Positions 1 to 11,000 of a DNA stretch of 64,000 nt are shown piece by piece. Each line of letters starts with the position of its first letter. The stretch's first letter is position 1. Position numbers and translations under genes: made by a program. The DNA comes from Pycnococcus provasolii. Taxonomy: Eukaryota; Chlorophyta; Pseudoscourfieldiophyceae; Pseudoscourfieldiales; Pycnococcaceae. Location of the stretch: assembly GCA_938743325.2 (NCBI GenBank), contig OW568865.1, forward strand, positions 930,001-994,000. Direction: 5' to 3'. The notes below the pieces were generated by a model. The model saw only the letters and a program-made list of their open reading frames with translations, ran no database searches and had not been told where the DNA came from.

Positions 1-3000
1 TCGCCATCGCACGAACACGGGGGCTGTCAGCATCCGGCGCATGAGCGCCTTCACCGCGATATGCACCGTCGAAGCTCGGTTGCGATCAATGCGCACCGCG
101 TGAGATGCCATGCTCCAGCGACGCAGCCAGACGCGCGCGAGGCGAGCAAGACGAAGCGCATGTCGGCACAACACGAGCCGGTCAGCGCGGCTGCTGCTGA
201 CCACGGCGCCAACGGGAACGCGTCTGCACATACCCCCGAGAACACTCGCCGGCGCAGGCATCCACGCTCGAGGGCGACTGGGTGGTGGAGGCGTTGCATG
301 GCGCCACGCAGCCAGGTAGCGCCTGGCGGCGCGAACTTGCATCTGACGAAGCATACTTCGCCATCCTGCGAGACGCGATACCAGCGATTGCCAATGAAGA
401 AGCTGGATGTGCGCGGAACGTACGCTCAAGCGATGCCGTAGCGCATTCGCTCGGGCGCGCACCGTGTGACGTCGAGTGAGGACACGGCGCCATCCGCGAA
501 AGCCACGTGCTATTGCGTGTAGATTCCCACGGCGGTGCCAGATGGAAGTCCAAGCTCGTGTGTTGCGCACGGCATGCACCACCCAACGCCAGCTGCTCCA
601 GCCAAGTCGCAGCATCCTCGCACGAACGAAGGCGCTCGATCGCGCGGTGCGGAAGCGACGCTGCCTCCGCTCCTGCACGCGACAAATCCAAGCGCACATC
701 ACAGCATAGCGCGTCTTGGCAGCACGTCGAGCAACCGCCAGCGATGCGGCACGCTTCTGCTCGCGTTCGCGCCACCGGCGATTGAGTCGTGCCATGTGTT
801 GCCACATAAATAGCGCCTTCGCCAATGCGACGCGAGGAAGTGACGAGCTTGATGGAGCGGTAGCGTCATCAGCGGAAGTCACCGCGGAAGCAAATGCCTC
901 TGCCGCCGCCGTTGCCGCCATAGGGGCACGTCGCATCCTCTCTGTCACATGCTGAAGGGCGCGCTCGAGGCGCGCCACCTCAGCACGCGCTGCAGCTGCC
1001 TCGGAAGATTCCGCGCTGTTCGCTTGCTCTGCGGCAACTGCAGCCTTGCGCGCCTCCGCCGCCTCGTGCTTGGTGTGCACCCACTTGTTGCGCAATGCCG
1101 TCACCGCGTCCTTGGTTGCCGCCAGCTCTGCTTCGGTTCGTGCCAGCTTAGCCTCCGACGTGGCCATCCGTTTGGCGTAGGTGTCCAGCGCACCCATGGC
1201 ATCGAATGCTCGTCGTGCCGACTTGGGACTGGATAGCGTGCCGCGCAGCGACACGCGCATTGGTGAGGTTTCCTCGAGATCGCCATTGTATTTCGAGCGT
1301 AGTGTTGTGGGCGTGGAAGGGTATGCATGCGATCGCGGAGTCGCCGTTGGCGTGTGCGGCATAGCTCGGCGTATCCCCTCGCGCAGACGAGCAAGCTCAG
1401 CCTCCGCCGCACCAGCCTGCACGTCGCGCGCAGCCAACGCTTCTTCGGATGCCGCCGCACGAGCGCGCCACCGTTCAACCTCAGATGTAAGTCTGGCCCT
1501 TTCTGAAGTCTCCGTCGCAAGAGCCGCTTCGCTGTTCTGAGCAGCAGCTACCGACGCACGAATATTCGAAAGCTCGGCGTCGTACTGGGCGACCGTGCCG
1601 GTCAATGTGGTCACGATTGACTTTAGCTGCTGCTTTTCTGCCTGCAGCTGCTGTAAATTTGTTGCGGGCGGCAGTTCTTCCGCCTGCACAGCCACACTGG
1701 TGGCAGCGCTCGTAGAGGCGCGATTGCCACTTTCATGTCTCTCCTGTTCTGATCGAAGCTGTTGTCGTTCCAACGAGAGTTCTATTCGTTCCAATGCAAG
1801 ATGCTCCTTATCCGACGTGAGCTGCTGTCGTTCCAATGCAAGATGCTCCTTATCCGACGAGAGCTTCGCGTACTCCAGTGCAAGCCTCTCTCGCTGCGTA
1901 TCGTCCACGAATTCAGATTTCGTGGCCCCTTCCGGATAACTTATCGGCGTCTTCTCCGGCATCGTGACTTGTGCCCCATTTTGTATGGCGGCTGAAGGTG
2001 TTTCCGCCGCCGAATCTTCCATCTTTTCTGCGGCAGCTGCGGTACGCAATAGACGTTCCGCGCTGCGTAGGCACGTCTGGTGGTCGTTCTCTGCGAGCCG
2101 ATCGTTTTCCTCCGTGTCCTCGGCAACAGCAACAGCCTCAGCTGGGGCCCGCTTCCACTGGGAAGCATACAGCGCATGTGCGATAGCGTCCTCGGCTTCG
2201 CTTACAAGCCGTGCGCGCACTGCTGCGATTGCCGCGAGATCTTCTTCAGCATCTTTGAGCCGTTTTGCTGGGAGCGAATCGCCAGAGCGCGATGGACGCG
2301 GCGAAGTCTGGTCAAGCGCAGCAAGTGCATGCCTCGAATCTCTCCTGGCTGCAGAAGAAATGAGCGGGCTTGCTCCGCACCGCGAGAGTGCACGGCGAAG
2401 AGCGGGTGATACGCTCACGACGGCACTGACGAGTGGCGAGGCTGGTTGAGATGGCACCGACCCTGCGGCAGCCGCAGCCTCGCAGAGGTACCGCACTGCA
2501 GTCACGATGTGCGCAAGGCAAATGCCAGCGAGCATTGTGGGTGGCGAAGTGCTTCTCCCCGCCGCCGCGATGGCGCGCGTGAATTGCGGCAGCTCTTCTG
2601 CGGCTGCATTCCGCGCCGCGTGCTGAGCATGCTTGCATCTTAGCAGCGGCACGGTGAGCGCCAGTGCAAGGCACGCCTGCACTCGAAGACGAGCAAGTGC
2701 GTCGTTGGCGTTATTTCCTGGCACATTACTTCTGCTGCTACCGGCACGCGCAAGTGCGGCGTGCAGCGCGGCGGTGGTGATTCCCTCGCTGAGCTGCGCA
2801 AGCACACCTGGAGCCGCCTCCTTGGGTGAGACGGTGGCAGCCTTGGCGATGTGTCTGCAAACGGCCGCCGCCGCGGCGAGCGCCGACGCCTCCGCGCCCA
2901 CTACAGTGCCGCTCGGCCGCCTTGCAAGAGCCTGCGCTGCAACACGTATTCCGCGCGGCGTGGCTATGAGGCTTTTACCGATAGCCTCGTCGCTCGCCGC

Positions 3001-3531
3001 GGCGTTAGCCAGCAGGGCGAGTGCAGATGCCGCGACAGCGACGTGGCTGTCATGCTCGATCGTCTCGGGTCCCGCCCATCGTTCCGCCACCTCGACGAGG
3101 TCAAGCGCGTCGAGCGCGGCGTCGAGTGCGCCGTGCGCTTGCAGTGCGCGCGCCAAAGCCTTGCTTCCGAACGCGAGCAGAGCGCACACGTCGAGTGCGA
3201 GCCGCCTCGTCTGACACTTCCTAGCTTTGGCATCGTCGTCATCGTCTTCGTCTTGCTGAGATAAGGCGGCTAATTTCGCGACGACTTGCACACCTCCACA
3301 AGCGGCCAGGTACGCTTTGAGTGCGTGTGCAGGTGCGGGTCCTGATCCCCCTTCTGCTTTTCCAGTCAAGGAGTTTAAACACGCGCGCAGACGATTTAAA
3401 TAATCAGACACCTGCAAGCCTAGGGCGACACCGTGTAAGTCTTGAGGTGACTCACCTAACCTCACTAAGCTTAAGAAGTCACGACTGTTAACGCGAGGAG
3501 TACTCCTACTGCTAAGAGTACGAGCGTCCAT
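1..3531 (-). CDS. Large coiled-coil protein with Sfi1-like Trp repeats (partial, runs off left edge)
   Basis: On the minus strand an uninterrupted reading frame starts at the ATG at 3531 and is still open at base 1, giving at least 1177 residues. Residues about 1-420 are Ala/Leu-rich helices resembling an armadillo-type repeat region. About 555-860 is charged coiled coil and includes a 42-bp tandem duplication at 1787-1870 (two DKEHLALER copies). From about 905 a row of short Trp motifs appears (GWSSWR, GFRGWRRV, GWRSML, YLAAWRHA, WLRRWSMA), spaced roughly like Sfi1 centrin-binding repeats. A centrosomal or basal-body scaffold role is inferred from that resemblance alone. The stop lies outside the window. 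No intron is needed. Several other frames in this GC-rich DNA are also open, but only this one is continuous. Confidence 0.75.
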   Translation of the reverse strand, partial: MDARTLSSRSTPRVNSRDFLSLVRLGESPQDLHGVALGLQVSDYLNRLRACLNSLTGKAEGGSGPAPAHALKAYLAACGGVQVVAKLAALSQQDEDDDDDAKARKCQTRRLALDVCALLAFGSKALARALQAHGALDAALDALDLVEVAERWAGPETIEHDSHVAVAASALALLANAAASDEAIGKSLIATPRGIRVAAQALARRPSGTVVGAEASALAAAAAVCRHIAKAATVSPKEAAPGVLAQLSEGITTAALHAALARAGSSRSNVPGNNANDALARLRVQACLALALTVPLLRCKHAQHAARNAAAEELPQFTRAIAAAGRSTSPPTMLAGICLAHIVTAVRYLCEAAAAAGSVPSQPASPLVSAVVSVSPALRRALSRCGASPLISSAARRDSRHALAALDQTSPRPSRSGDSLPAKRLKDAEEDLAAIAAVRARLVSEAEDAIAHALYASQWKRAPAEAVAVAEDTEENDRLAENDHQTCLRSAERLLRTAAAAEKMEDSAAETPSAAIQNGAQVTMPEKTPISYPEGATKSEFVDDTQRERLALEYAKLSSDKEHLALERQQLTSDKEHLALERIELSLERQQLRSEQERHESGNRASTSAATSVAVQAEELPPATNLQQLQAEKQQLKSIVTTLTGTVAQYDAELSNIRASVAAAQNSEAALATETSERARLTSEVERWRARAAASEEALAARDVQAGAAEAELARLREGIRRAMPHTPTATPRSHAYPSTPTTLRSKYNGDLEETSPMRVSLRGTLSSPKSARRAFDAMGALDTYAKRMATSEAKLARTEAELAATKDAVTALRNKWVHTKHEAAEARKAAVAAEQANSAESSEAAAARAEVARLERALQHVTERMRRAPMAATAAAEAFASAVTSADDATAPSSSSLPRVALAKALFMWQHMARLNRRWREREQKRAASLAVARRAAKTRYAVMCAWICRVQERRQRRFRTARSSAFVRARMLRLGWSSWRWVVHAVRNTRAWTSIWHRRGNLHAIARGFRGWRRVLTRRHTVRARANALRHRLSVRSAHIQLLHWQSLVSRLAGWRSMLRQMQVRAARRYLAAWRHATPPPPSRPRAWMPAPASVLGGMCRRVPVGAVVSSSRADRLVLCRHALRLARLARVWLRRWSMASHAVRIDRNRASTVHIAVKALMRRMLTAPVFVRWR

Positions 3532-5071
3532 GGCTACACTTCCTTGAGCAAAGCGAAGAAGAAAAAGAAGCAGAAGCAGAGCCTTCAAGAGAGAAAACTT
3601 AAAGCGCCATGGAGAAATCTCCCCCGGACAGAGGGAGGTTGAAATTTAGATTGAAATAATTGACAGATAGAATTTTCCTGTGGTAAACTTTAGGCTACGG
3701 GTAGGGGGAGGGGGAGGGGAGCTCCGCCGGGCCGGGCCGCTTCAATAGTTCAATTGGGGTGGTAAAATTAAGCCTTAGATTGTACTGTATTGGGGGGAGG
3801 GGCGCGCGCGTTCTTCTGCCCAGAGCCCCAGAGGGGTGTGTACCTCTACGATGCCTCTACGAAACGAGCGACAGCTTTTGGGGTTTTACCTTTAGGGGGG
3901 GCCAGTATCAAGTAGAACTGGAATATGGAAGAATTGAGTTTTAGCATGGTCCTATCGTAGTGGTGCAAGACCAAGTGCGAATCCCCAAAGTGATCGGGGG
4001 CTTGCCGACCAAAACTTTGTGGGGCAGCTAGTGGTGCAGACTAAATCGCCCGATAGCAGGAGAGTGTTTCTACGAGACACGACCTAAGTGCGCGTACTTC
4101 TGCTAACCCCGAATTATATCCCCGAACTGACACGTCGCCGCCGACCTATCGCCCCGTTGTTCTCCGCCGACCTAACGCCCGGTTGTGGAGAGGTCCTCCT
4201 GGAGGTGGCGAAAAAATGACACCATCGCCAAAATCGGGGAAACGTCCCAGGCACCAGGGAAAGTCTTGGCCGACCCAGCCTCTTATGAGTAGGCAACTTA
4301 CCTTTTGTGGACCTCTGTAAAGATTGCTTGGAACAGAATCCACAGATGATGTCGTCAACGAATATCCCCTACCTTCAACGCTGGAAAGGTCCCCACGGCC
4401 CACGTCCGTTCCGCGGCGGTTCGGGTCAACAAGCGTCACCGTCGGGAGGACGCGTCTGGAGAGCGCGGTCCAAGCCCGTTTGAAGATCTCGCGAGATCAC
4501 GGTCTTCCACCAGGGGCCGCTTGCACTGACCGTCCCCAGAGGGTGGCCCCTTGGTGGCAACCTGGTCGAAAACCTGTCTTGTACTACTAACCTTAGGGTA
4601 AGTTGCCACGATGATATTTTTCACAAGAAATCGCCTGGCCACCTCCCGCTCTCGCCTTTTATTTCTACTCCCATTTCTGCTCCGGTCTCCGGAGCACGGT
4701 CTTCAAGCCTCCCTCCCTCGGTGGCCTTGGTGGCTTTTTCTTGCTTTTTCTTTGCTCACTTATTTCCATATTTCCATATTTGTGTTTCGTTTCATTCTTC
4801 TCTCCTCTCGAGAGCAACTCAACTTAAGTAAGTAACACTTCACCTTAAGGGGGTCTTAAGGGACCCGGCCGGAGGTGTTGTTGACGTTAAGGCGGCCGGC
4901 CTTAATCTTTGTGCCTTAAGTGTGAACTCGTTTTCACCCGGCCGGTTTTTTTTTATAAAATATCCTGGCTCTTGAAAAGTTTCGCCTGGCTTTCTCGCCT
5001 GGCCGTCATTTCTGTGTTGATTTTCGTTTTTTCTCAACACTCATAGGAGTCTCGCCTGTCCTCCGCGTCCA
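3532..5071. other. Intergenic region between divergent genes; no convincing gene
   Basis: About 1.5 kb of upstream DNA shared by the coiled-coil gene (-) and the giant surface protein (+). No frame looks protein-like. It holds G-rich stretches (3705-3735), a hairpin-rich stretch at 3954-4100 with the phrase gtggtgca twice and a hairpin at 4062-4080, an 11-bp inverted repeat (ggcaacttacc at 4292-4302, its complement at 4597-4607) that could bound a small element, and the palindromic repeat listed at 4834. Confidence 0.6.
4834..4925 (+). repeat. Palindrome-ended short repeat, copy 1
   Basis: It begins AACACTTCACCTTAAGG and ends GTGCCTTAAGTGT, so the ends are near-inverted copies. The same ends and middle (ggaggtgttg, then a cggcc block) recur in opposite orientation at 15542-15592, where the unit is only 51 bp. 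This copy carries about 20 bp and 11 bp of extra sequence. It looks like a very short non-autonomous element or a dispersed palindromic repeat. No target-site duplication was recognised. Confidence 0.55.
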
Positions 5072-8000
5072 ATGACTCAGGTGACTCGAGCTTCTCCGAT
5101 GTTTGCCGTGCATATTCTGCAAGTCATATTCAGCTTGACCATCATTCTCAGCGCAACGGCACAAACCTCGGTGACGCCCTACCCTCGCGTCGCGGTGGGA
5201 ACATTCAACCTGAAGTTTGCAGATGGCGACCCGTCGTGGACGAAAGGATCGATGGTGCTCGACACGCCGTCTCCGACGAGCGGATCGAGCTCGACGCTTT
5301 CGACGTGGTCTGGCGAAAACCCTACAGGCTCCCCGTACACTGACGGCCCTTTTTCCATAGTCGCTCAGAGCTGTGCCGTATCGGGAGCAAGCGTGTCCGT
5401 CATCCTGAGGGTCACGAAAGCTGGTAATTTCCGGCAGTGCAACTACCAGACATATAGCAAGGACGCGAACGGGAAGACAGTCCTCAACGCACTTACCGCT
5501 AAGAGCAATGACTTCACGTATCCCACGGGTGACTGTCCATCTACCTACGAAGCCGCTAAGCAGGATGGAATCTCGTGGATGAATCCTAATCCGGATTTTG
5601 ACAATACGACGTGGCAGTGTGATGCGGACTGCCAGCCTTTGGACTGCCAGGAGTACGGCACGACCACAGCTACCACCTCGCCAGCGGCGTTGCAGACGGT
5701 GACGTTTCCTCGCGCCGCGGTGGGTACCTTCACCCTCGTTAGTTCGTCCGACGCGAATTGGTTAAGCGGTATGTCTGTCATAGATCCGCCGTCTCCGACG
5801 AGCAGTTCGAGCGCGACAGTATCCAAGGCGAGTGGCGAGAGGTCTGACTCAGGCTCCTACGATCTCGGCGGCTACGCGTTGGTCGCTCAGAGCTGTGTCG
5901 TTTCAGGGGGAGGGAGCGTGAGCATCATCTTTCGTGCGGAAGTAGCTCCGACCGTACGGCAGTGCCAATACACTACGGCTAGCAAGGACGACAGCGGGAA
6001 AACGATTTCCGTTACGTTGGTCGTTCAAGATATGAAGACCGACGGTACACCGTTCGAGTATCCGATGGGTGACTGTCCATCTACCTATGAAGCTGCTATG
6101 CAGGATGGAATCTCGTGGATGAGCAGTACGCCGTATTACATTAACTCGACATCGCAGTGTGATGCGGACTGCCAGCCTTTGGACTGCAAGGAGTACGGCA
6201 CGACTACGACTACCACCTCGCCAGCGGCGTTGCAGTCCGTGACGTACCCTCGCGTCGCGGTGGGAACATTCAGCCTGAAGTTTGCAGAGGGCGACCCGTC
6301 GTGGACGAAAGGATCGATGGTGCTCGACACGCCGTCTCCGACGAGCGGATCGAGCTCGACGCTTTCGACGTGGTCTGGCGAAAACCCTACAGGCTCCCCG
6401 TACACTGACGGCCCTTTTTCCATAGTCGCTCAGAGCTGTGCCGTATCGGGAGCAAGCGTGTCCGTCATCCTGAGGGTCACGAAAGCTGGTAATTTCCGGC
6501 AGTGCAACTACCAGACATATAGCAAGGACGCGAACGGGAAGACAGTCCTCAACGCACTTACCGCTAAGAGCAATGACTTCACGTATCCCACGGGTGACTG
6601 TCCATCTACCTACGAAGCCGCTAAGCAGGATGGAATCTCGTGGATGAATCCTAATCCGGATTTTGACAATACGACGTGGCAGTGTGATGCGGACTGCCAG
6701 CCTTTGGACTGCCAGGAGTACGGCACGACCACAGCTACCACCTCGCCAGCGGCGTTGCAGACGGTGACGTTTCCTCGCGTCGCGGTGGGTACCTTCACCC
6801 TCGTTAGTTCGTCCGACGCGAATTGGTTAAGCGGTATGTCTGTCATAGATCCGCCGTCTCCGACGAGCAGTTCGAGCGCGACAGTATCCAAGGCGAGTGG
6901 CGAGAGGTCTGACTCAGGCTCCTACGATCTCGGCGGCTACGCGTTGGTCGCTCAGAGCTGTGTCGTTTCAGGGGGAGGGAGCGTGAGCATCATCTTTCGT
7001 GCGGAAGTAGCTCCGACCGTACGGCAGTGCCAATACACTACGGCTAGCAAGGACGACAGCGGGAAAACGATTTCCGTTACGTTGGTCGTTCAAGATATGA
7101 AGACCGACGGTACACCGTTCGAGTATCCGATGGGTGACTGTCCATCTACCTATGAAGCTGCTATGCAGGATGGAATCTCGTGGATGAGCAGTACGCCGTA
7201 TTACATTAACTCGACATCGCAGTGTGATGAGAACTGCCAGCCTTTGGACTGCAAGGAGTACGGCACGACCACAGCTACCACCTCGCCAGCGGCGTTGCAG
7301 ACGGTGACGTTTCCTCGCGTCGCGGTGGGTAACTTCACCCTCGTTAGTGCGACCACCGCATCGTGGACAGACGGCACGTATGTGCAGGACGCGCCGTCTC
7401 CGACGAGCAGTTCGATCTCAACAGTATCCGATGAAAGGGGTGTGTGGGATGGCTCACCGTACGTTAATGGCGTCTACGACATGGTCGCTCAGAGCTGTGT
7501 CGTTTCAGATGGAGGGAGCGTGAGCATCATCCTGAGGGCGGAGAAAACTGGGGATAATGCCTTCCGGACTTGCCTATACCAGACGTATAGTAAGGACGCG
7601 AGCGGGAAGACGAAGATGCTTTCGTCGGATGTATATGATGAAGCATCACCGTGGCAGTATCCGATGGGTGACTGTCCATCTACCTACGAAGCCGCTAAGC
7701 AGAATGGAATCTCGTGGATGAATCCTAATCCGGATTTTTACAGCTCGACGTGGAGCTGCGATGCGGACTGCCAGCCTCTGGACTGCAAGGAGTACGGCAC
7801 GACCACAGCTACCACCTCGCCAGCGGCGTTGCAGACGGTGACGTTTCCTCGCGGCGGCGTGGGCAAGTTCACCCTCGTTAGTTCGTCCGACACGAATTGG
7901 TTAAGCGGTATGTCTGTCATAGATCCGCCGTCTCCGACGAGCAGTTCGAGCGCGACAGTATCCAAGGCGAGTGGCGTGAATTATGACGGCTCCTACGATC

Positions 8001-11000
8001 TCAGCGGCTACGCGTTGGTCGCTCAGAGCTGTGTCGTTTCAGGGGGAGGGAGCGTGAGCATCATCTATCGTACGGAAGTAGCTCCGACCGTACGGCAGTG
8101 CCATTACAGTACGGCTAGCAAGGACGACAGCGGGAAAACGATTTCCGTTACGTTGGTCGTTCATGATCAGACCGACGGTACACCGTTCGAGTATCCGATG
8201 GGTGATTGTCCATCTACCTACGAAGCCGCTAAGCAGGATGGAATCTCGTGGATGAGCAGTACGCCGTATTACATTAACTCGACATGGCAGTGTGATGAGA
8301 ACTGCCAGCCTTTGGACTGCAAGGAGTACGGCACGACCACAGCTACCACCTCGCCAGCGGCGTTGCAGACGGTGACGTTTCCTCGCGTCGCGGTGGGTAA
8401 CTTCACCCTCGTTAGTGCGACCACCGCATCGTGGACAGACGGCACGTATGTGCAGGACGCGCCGTCTCCGACGAGCAGTTCGATCTCAACAGTATCCGAT
8501 GAAAGGGGTGTGTGGGATGGCTCACCGTATGTTACTGGCGTCTACGACATGGTCGCTCAGAGCTGTGTCGTTTCAGATGGAGGGAGCGTGAGCATCATCC
8601 TGAGGGCGGAGAAAACTGGGGATAATGCCTTCCGGACTTGCCTATACCAGACGTATAGTAAGGACGCGAGCGGGAAGACGAAGATGCTTTCGTCGGATGT
8701 ATATGATGAAGCATCACCGTGGCAGTATCCGATGGGTGACTGTCCAGCAACCTACGAAGCCGCTAAGCAGAATGGAATCTCGTGGATGAATCCTAATCCG
8801 GATTTTTACAGCTCGACGTGGAGCTGCGATGAGAACTGCCAGCCTCTGGACTGCAAGGAGTACGGCACGACCACAGCTACCACCTCGCCAGCGGCGTTGC
8901 AGACGGTGACGTTTCCTCGCGGCGGCGTGGGCAAGTTCACCCTCGTTAGTTCGTCCGACACGAATTGGTTAAGCGGTATGTCTGTCATAGATCCGCCGTC
9001 TCCGACGAGCAGTTCGAGCGCGACAGTATCCAAGGCGAGTGGCGTGAATTATGACGGCTCCTACGATCTCGGCGGCTACGCGTTGATCGCTCAGAGCTGT
9101 GTCGTTTCAGGGGGAGGGAGCGTGAGCATCATCTATCGTACGGAAGTAGCTCCGACCGTACGGCAGTGCCATTACAGTACGGCTAGCAAGGACGACAGCG
9201 GGAAAACGATTTCCGTTACGTTGGTCGTTCATGATCAGACCGACGGTACACCGTTCGAGTATCCGATGGGTGATTGTCCATCTACCTACGAAGCCGCTAA
9301 GCAGGATGGAATCTCGTGGATGAGCAGTACGCCGTATTACATTAACTCGACATGGCAGTGTGATGAGAACTGCCAGCCTTTGGACTGCAAGGAGTACGGC
9401 ACGGCGCCGAGTCCGTCTCCGCCACCTCCGCCGCCTCCACCTCCGGAATTTCGACCTTGGGTTGTGAGATTTTCCATACAGCTGGTGGGATACACGATAT
9501 CTGAGCTTGAGCCTTTGCGTGATACGTATCTGACCTACGGTATAAGCACAGCACTTTATCTAAGTATTCACAATGCGACAATAGACGTCATAAGCATGGA
9601 AGGAGCATCAGGCTCGACTCTTCGACGATCTTTGTTGCAGGAACAGCCGAAGGTGGTTGTGAATTTCAGCATCAGTGTGGCATCTGAGGAACAAGCACGA
9701 GCGATCAAAGCTCTCTTGCTGTCACTTTCGATGCCTGATCTCATGCAAGTGTTGATGATGAACGGACTCGCCAAGCTCGAGCCATCTCCATCGCTCACAT
9801 CCGAGCCTATTGTTTTTAACGATAGCTCAAACCTGCCCATCACGGTGATCTATGAAGGACTATTTTGTGGCAGCACCCCTTGTCCTAGTTCACAAGTGAT
9901 TCTGAATGTCGCTGAAAGGAATGCTGTGAAAGTTCGCATCAGGTTCAGTGATGGTGCCTGCTCTGGTTTGGAGACCATTCTTAAAGAAAAAATCACCGTG
10001 CCGGGTCCAGCATTCATCGAAGGGGAAGTTGACCCCCAAGGTGGCGCATCGTATGACGTGAACATCCGCGCAAACACCGGAGAAGTGGGAAACGTTACGA
10101 TGACAGTTGCGAGTGGAGTTTGCACTCTTGGCAAGCGCTCGTCAAAGAAGAGCATGGTACTTCCAGGCGGCACGCTCCAGGTTGATACCGAGAGACCTAC
10201 TGCACAAGTTGGCGTGTTAACTCCATTTTCAAATAAGGTGAACTCGACACTGACGATGCGTATTGTGATGCCAAGGGATTCCAAGGGCTCACTGCAAGCT
10301 TCATCATTTGATGTTGTCAATGGAAATGTGTCAACCGTTACCGAAGAGAACAAATCTGTGCTAGAGGGTGAGAGGGCATTCTTGATCAGCGTCATACCCA
10401 CCATCACCGAAGGCATCGTGAATGTGTCGTTGCTGCAAGACAGTTTTACCGACAGCGTGGGCAACGGTAACAAAGGGGTTGTTCGCGTCATCGGTGGAGC
10501 AGCAGACAGCAAGGCGCAGGAAGTTTTGATGGTGCCATTTTTGCACGATGCCGTTCAACCGGAAGCGTCAGTGAGTGTTCATGGTGATGGGTACAACACC
10601 GAGGAGGGACTGGCACTCTTCAAACTATCATTTAGCGAGCCTGTGATAGGCTTCGGCCCAAGCAGTATCAACGTTACGAATGGGGTTCTTAGCAACTTCG
10701 TGACTTTGGAGGGAATCGAAGATCCCACGCAAAATACGAGCTCTACCGTCATGGACGACCTGCCCTACATCCTCGCCACCGAGATTGGATTGCTTGTGAC
10801 GCCGAGCAGCCTCAAAGGTGACACGAATGTCACGGTGAGCGTCATCGATGGCGGCTTCCAGGACTTGAGCGGCAACACCGGAAGTGCCCTTCTTCGGAGC
10901 GCTTTCGTCACGTATCGCGGCATTCCCGAGGAGGAGGAAGCTGCAGAAGGCGTTGGTATGGCGGCAACGGGCACGGCATCCGTTGCAATTGCCACTGGTG

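Noticed and set aside
182-805. Long alternative frames on both strands across 1-3500
   Set aside because: They are Arg/Ser/Ala-rich and follow from GC-rich codons of the continuous minus-strand gene, which is the only frame open throughout.
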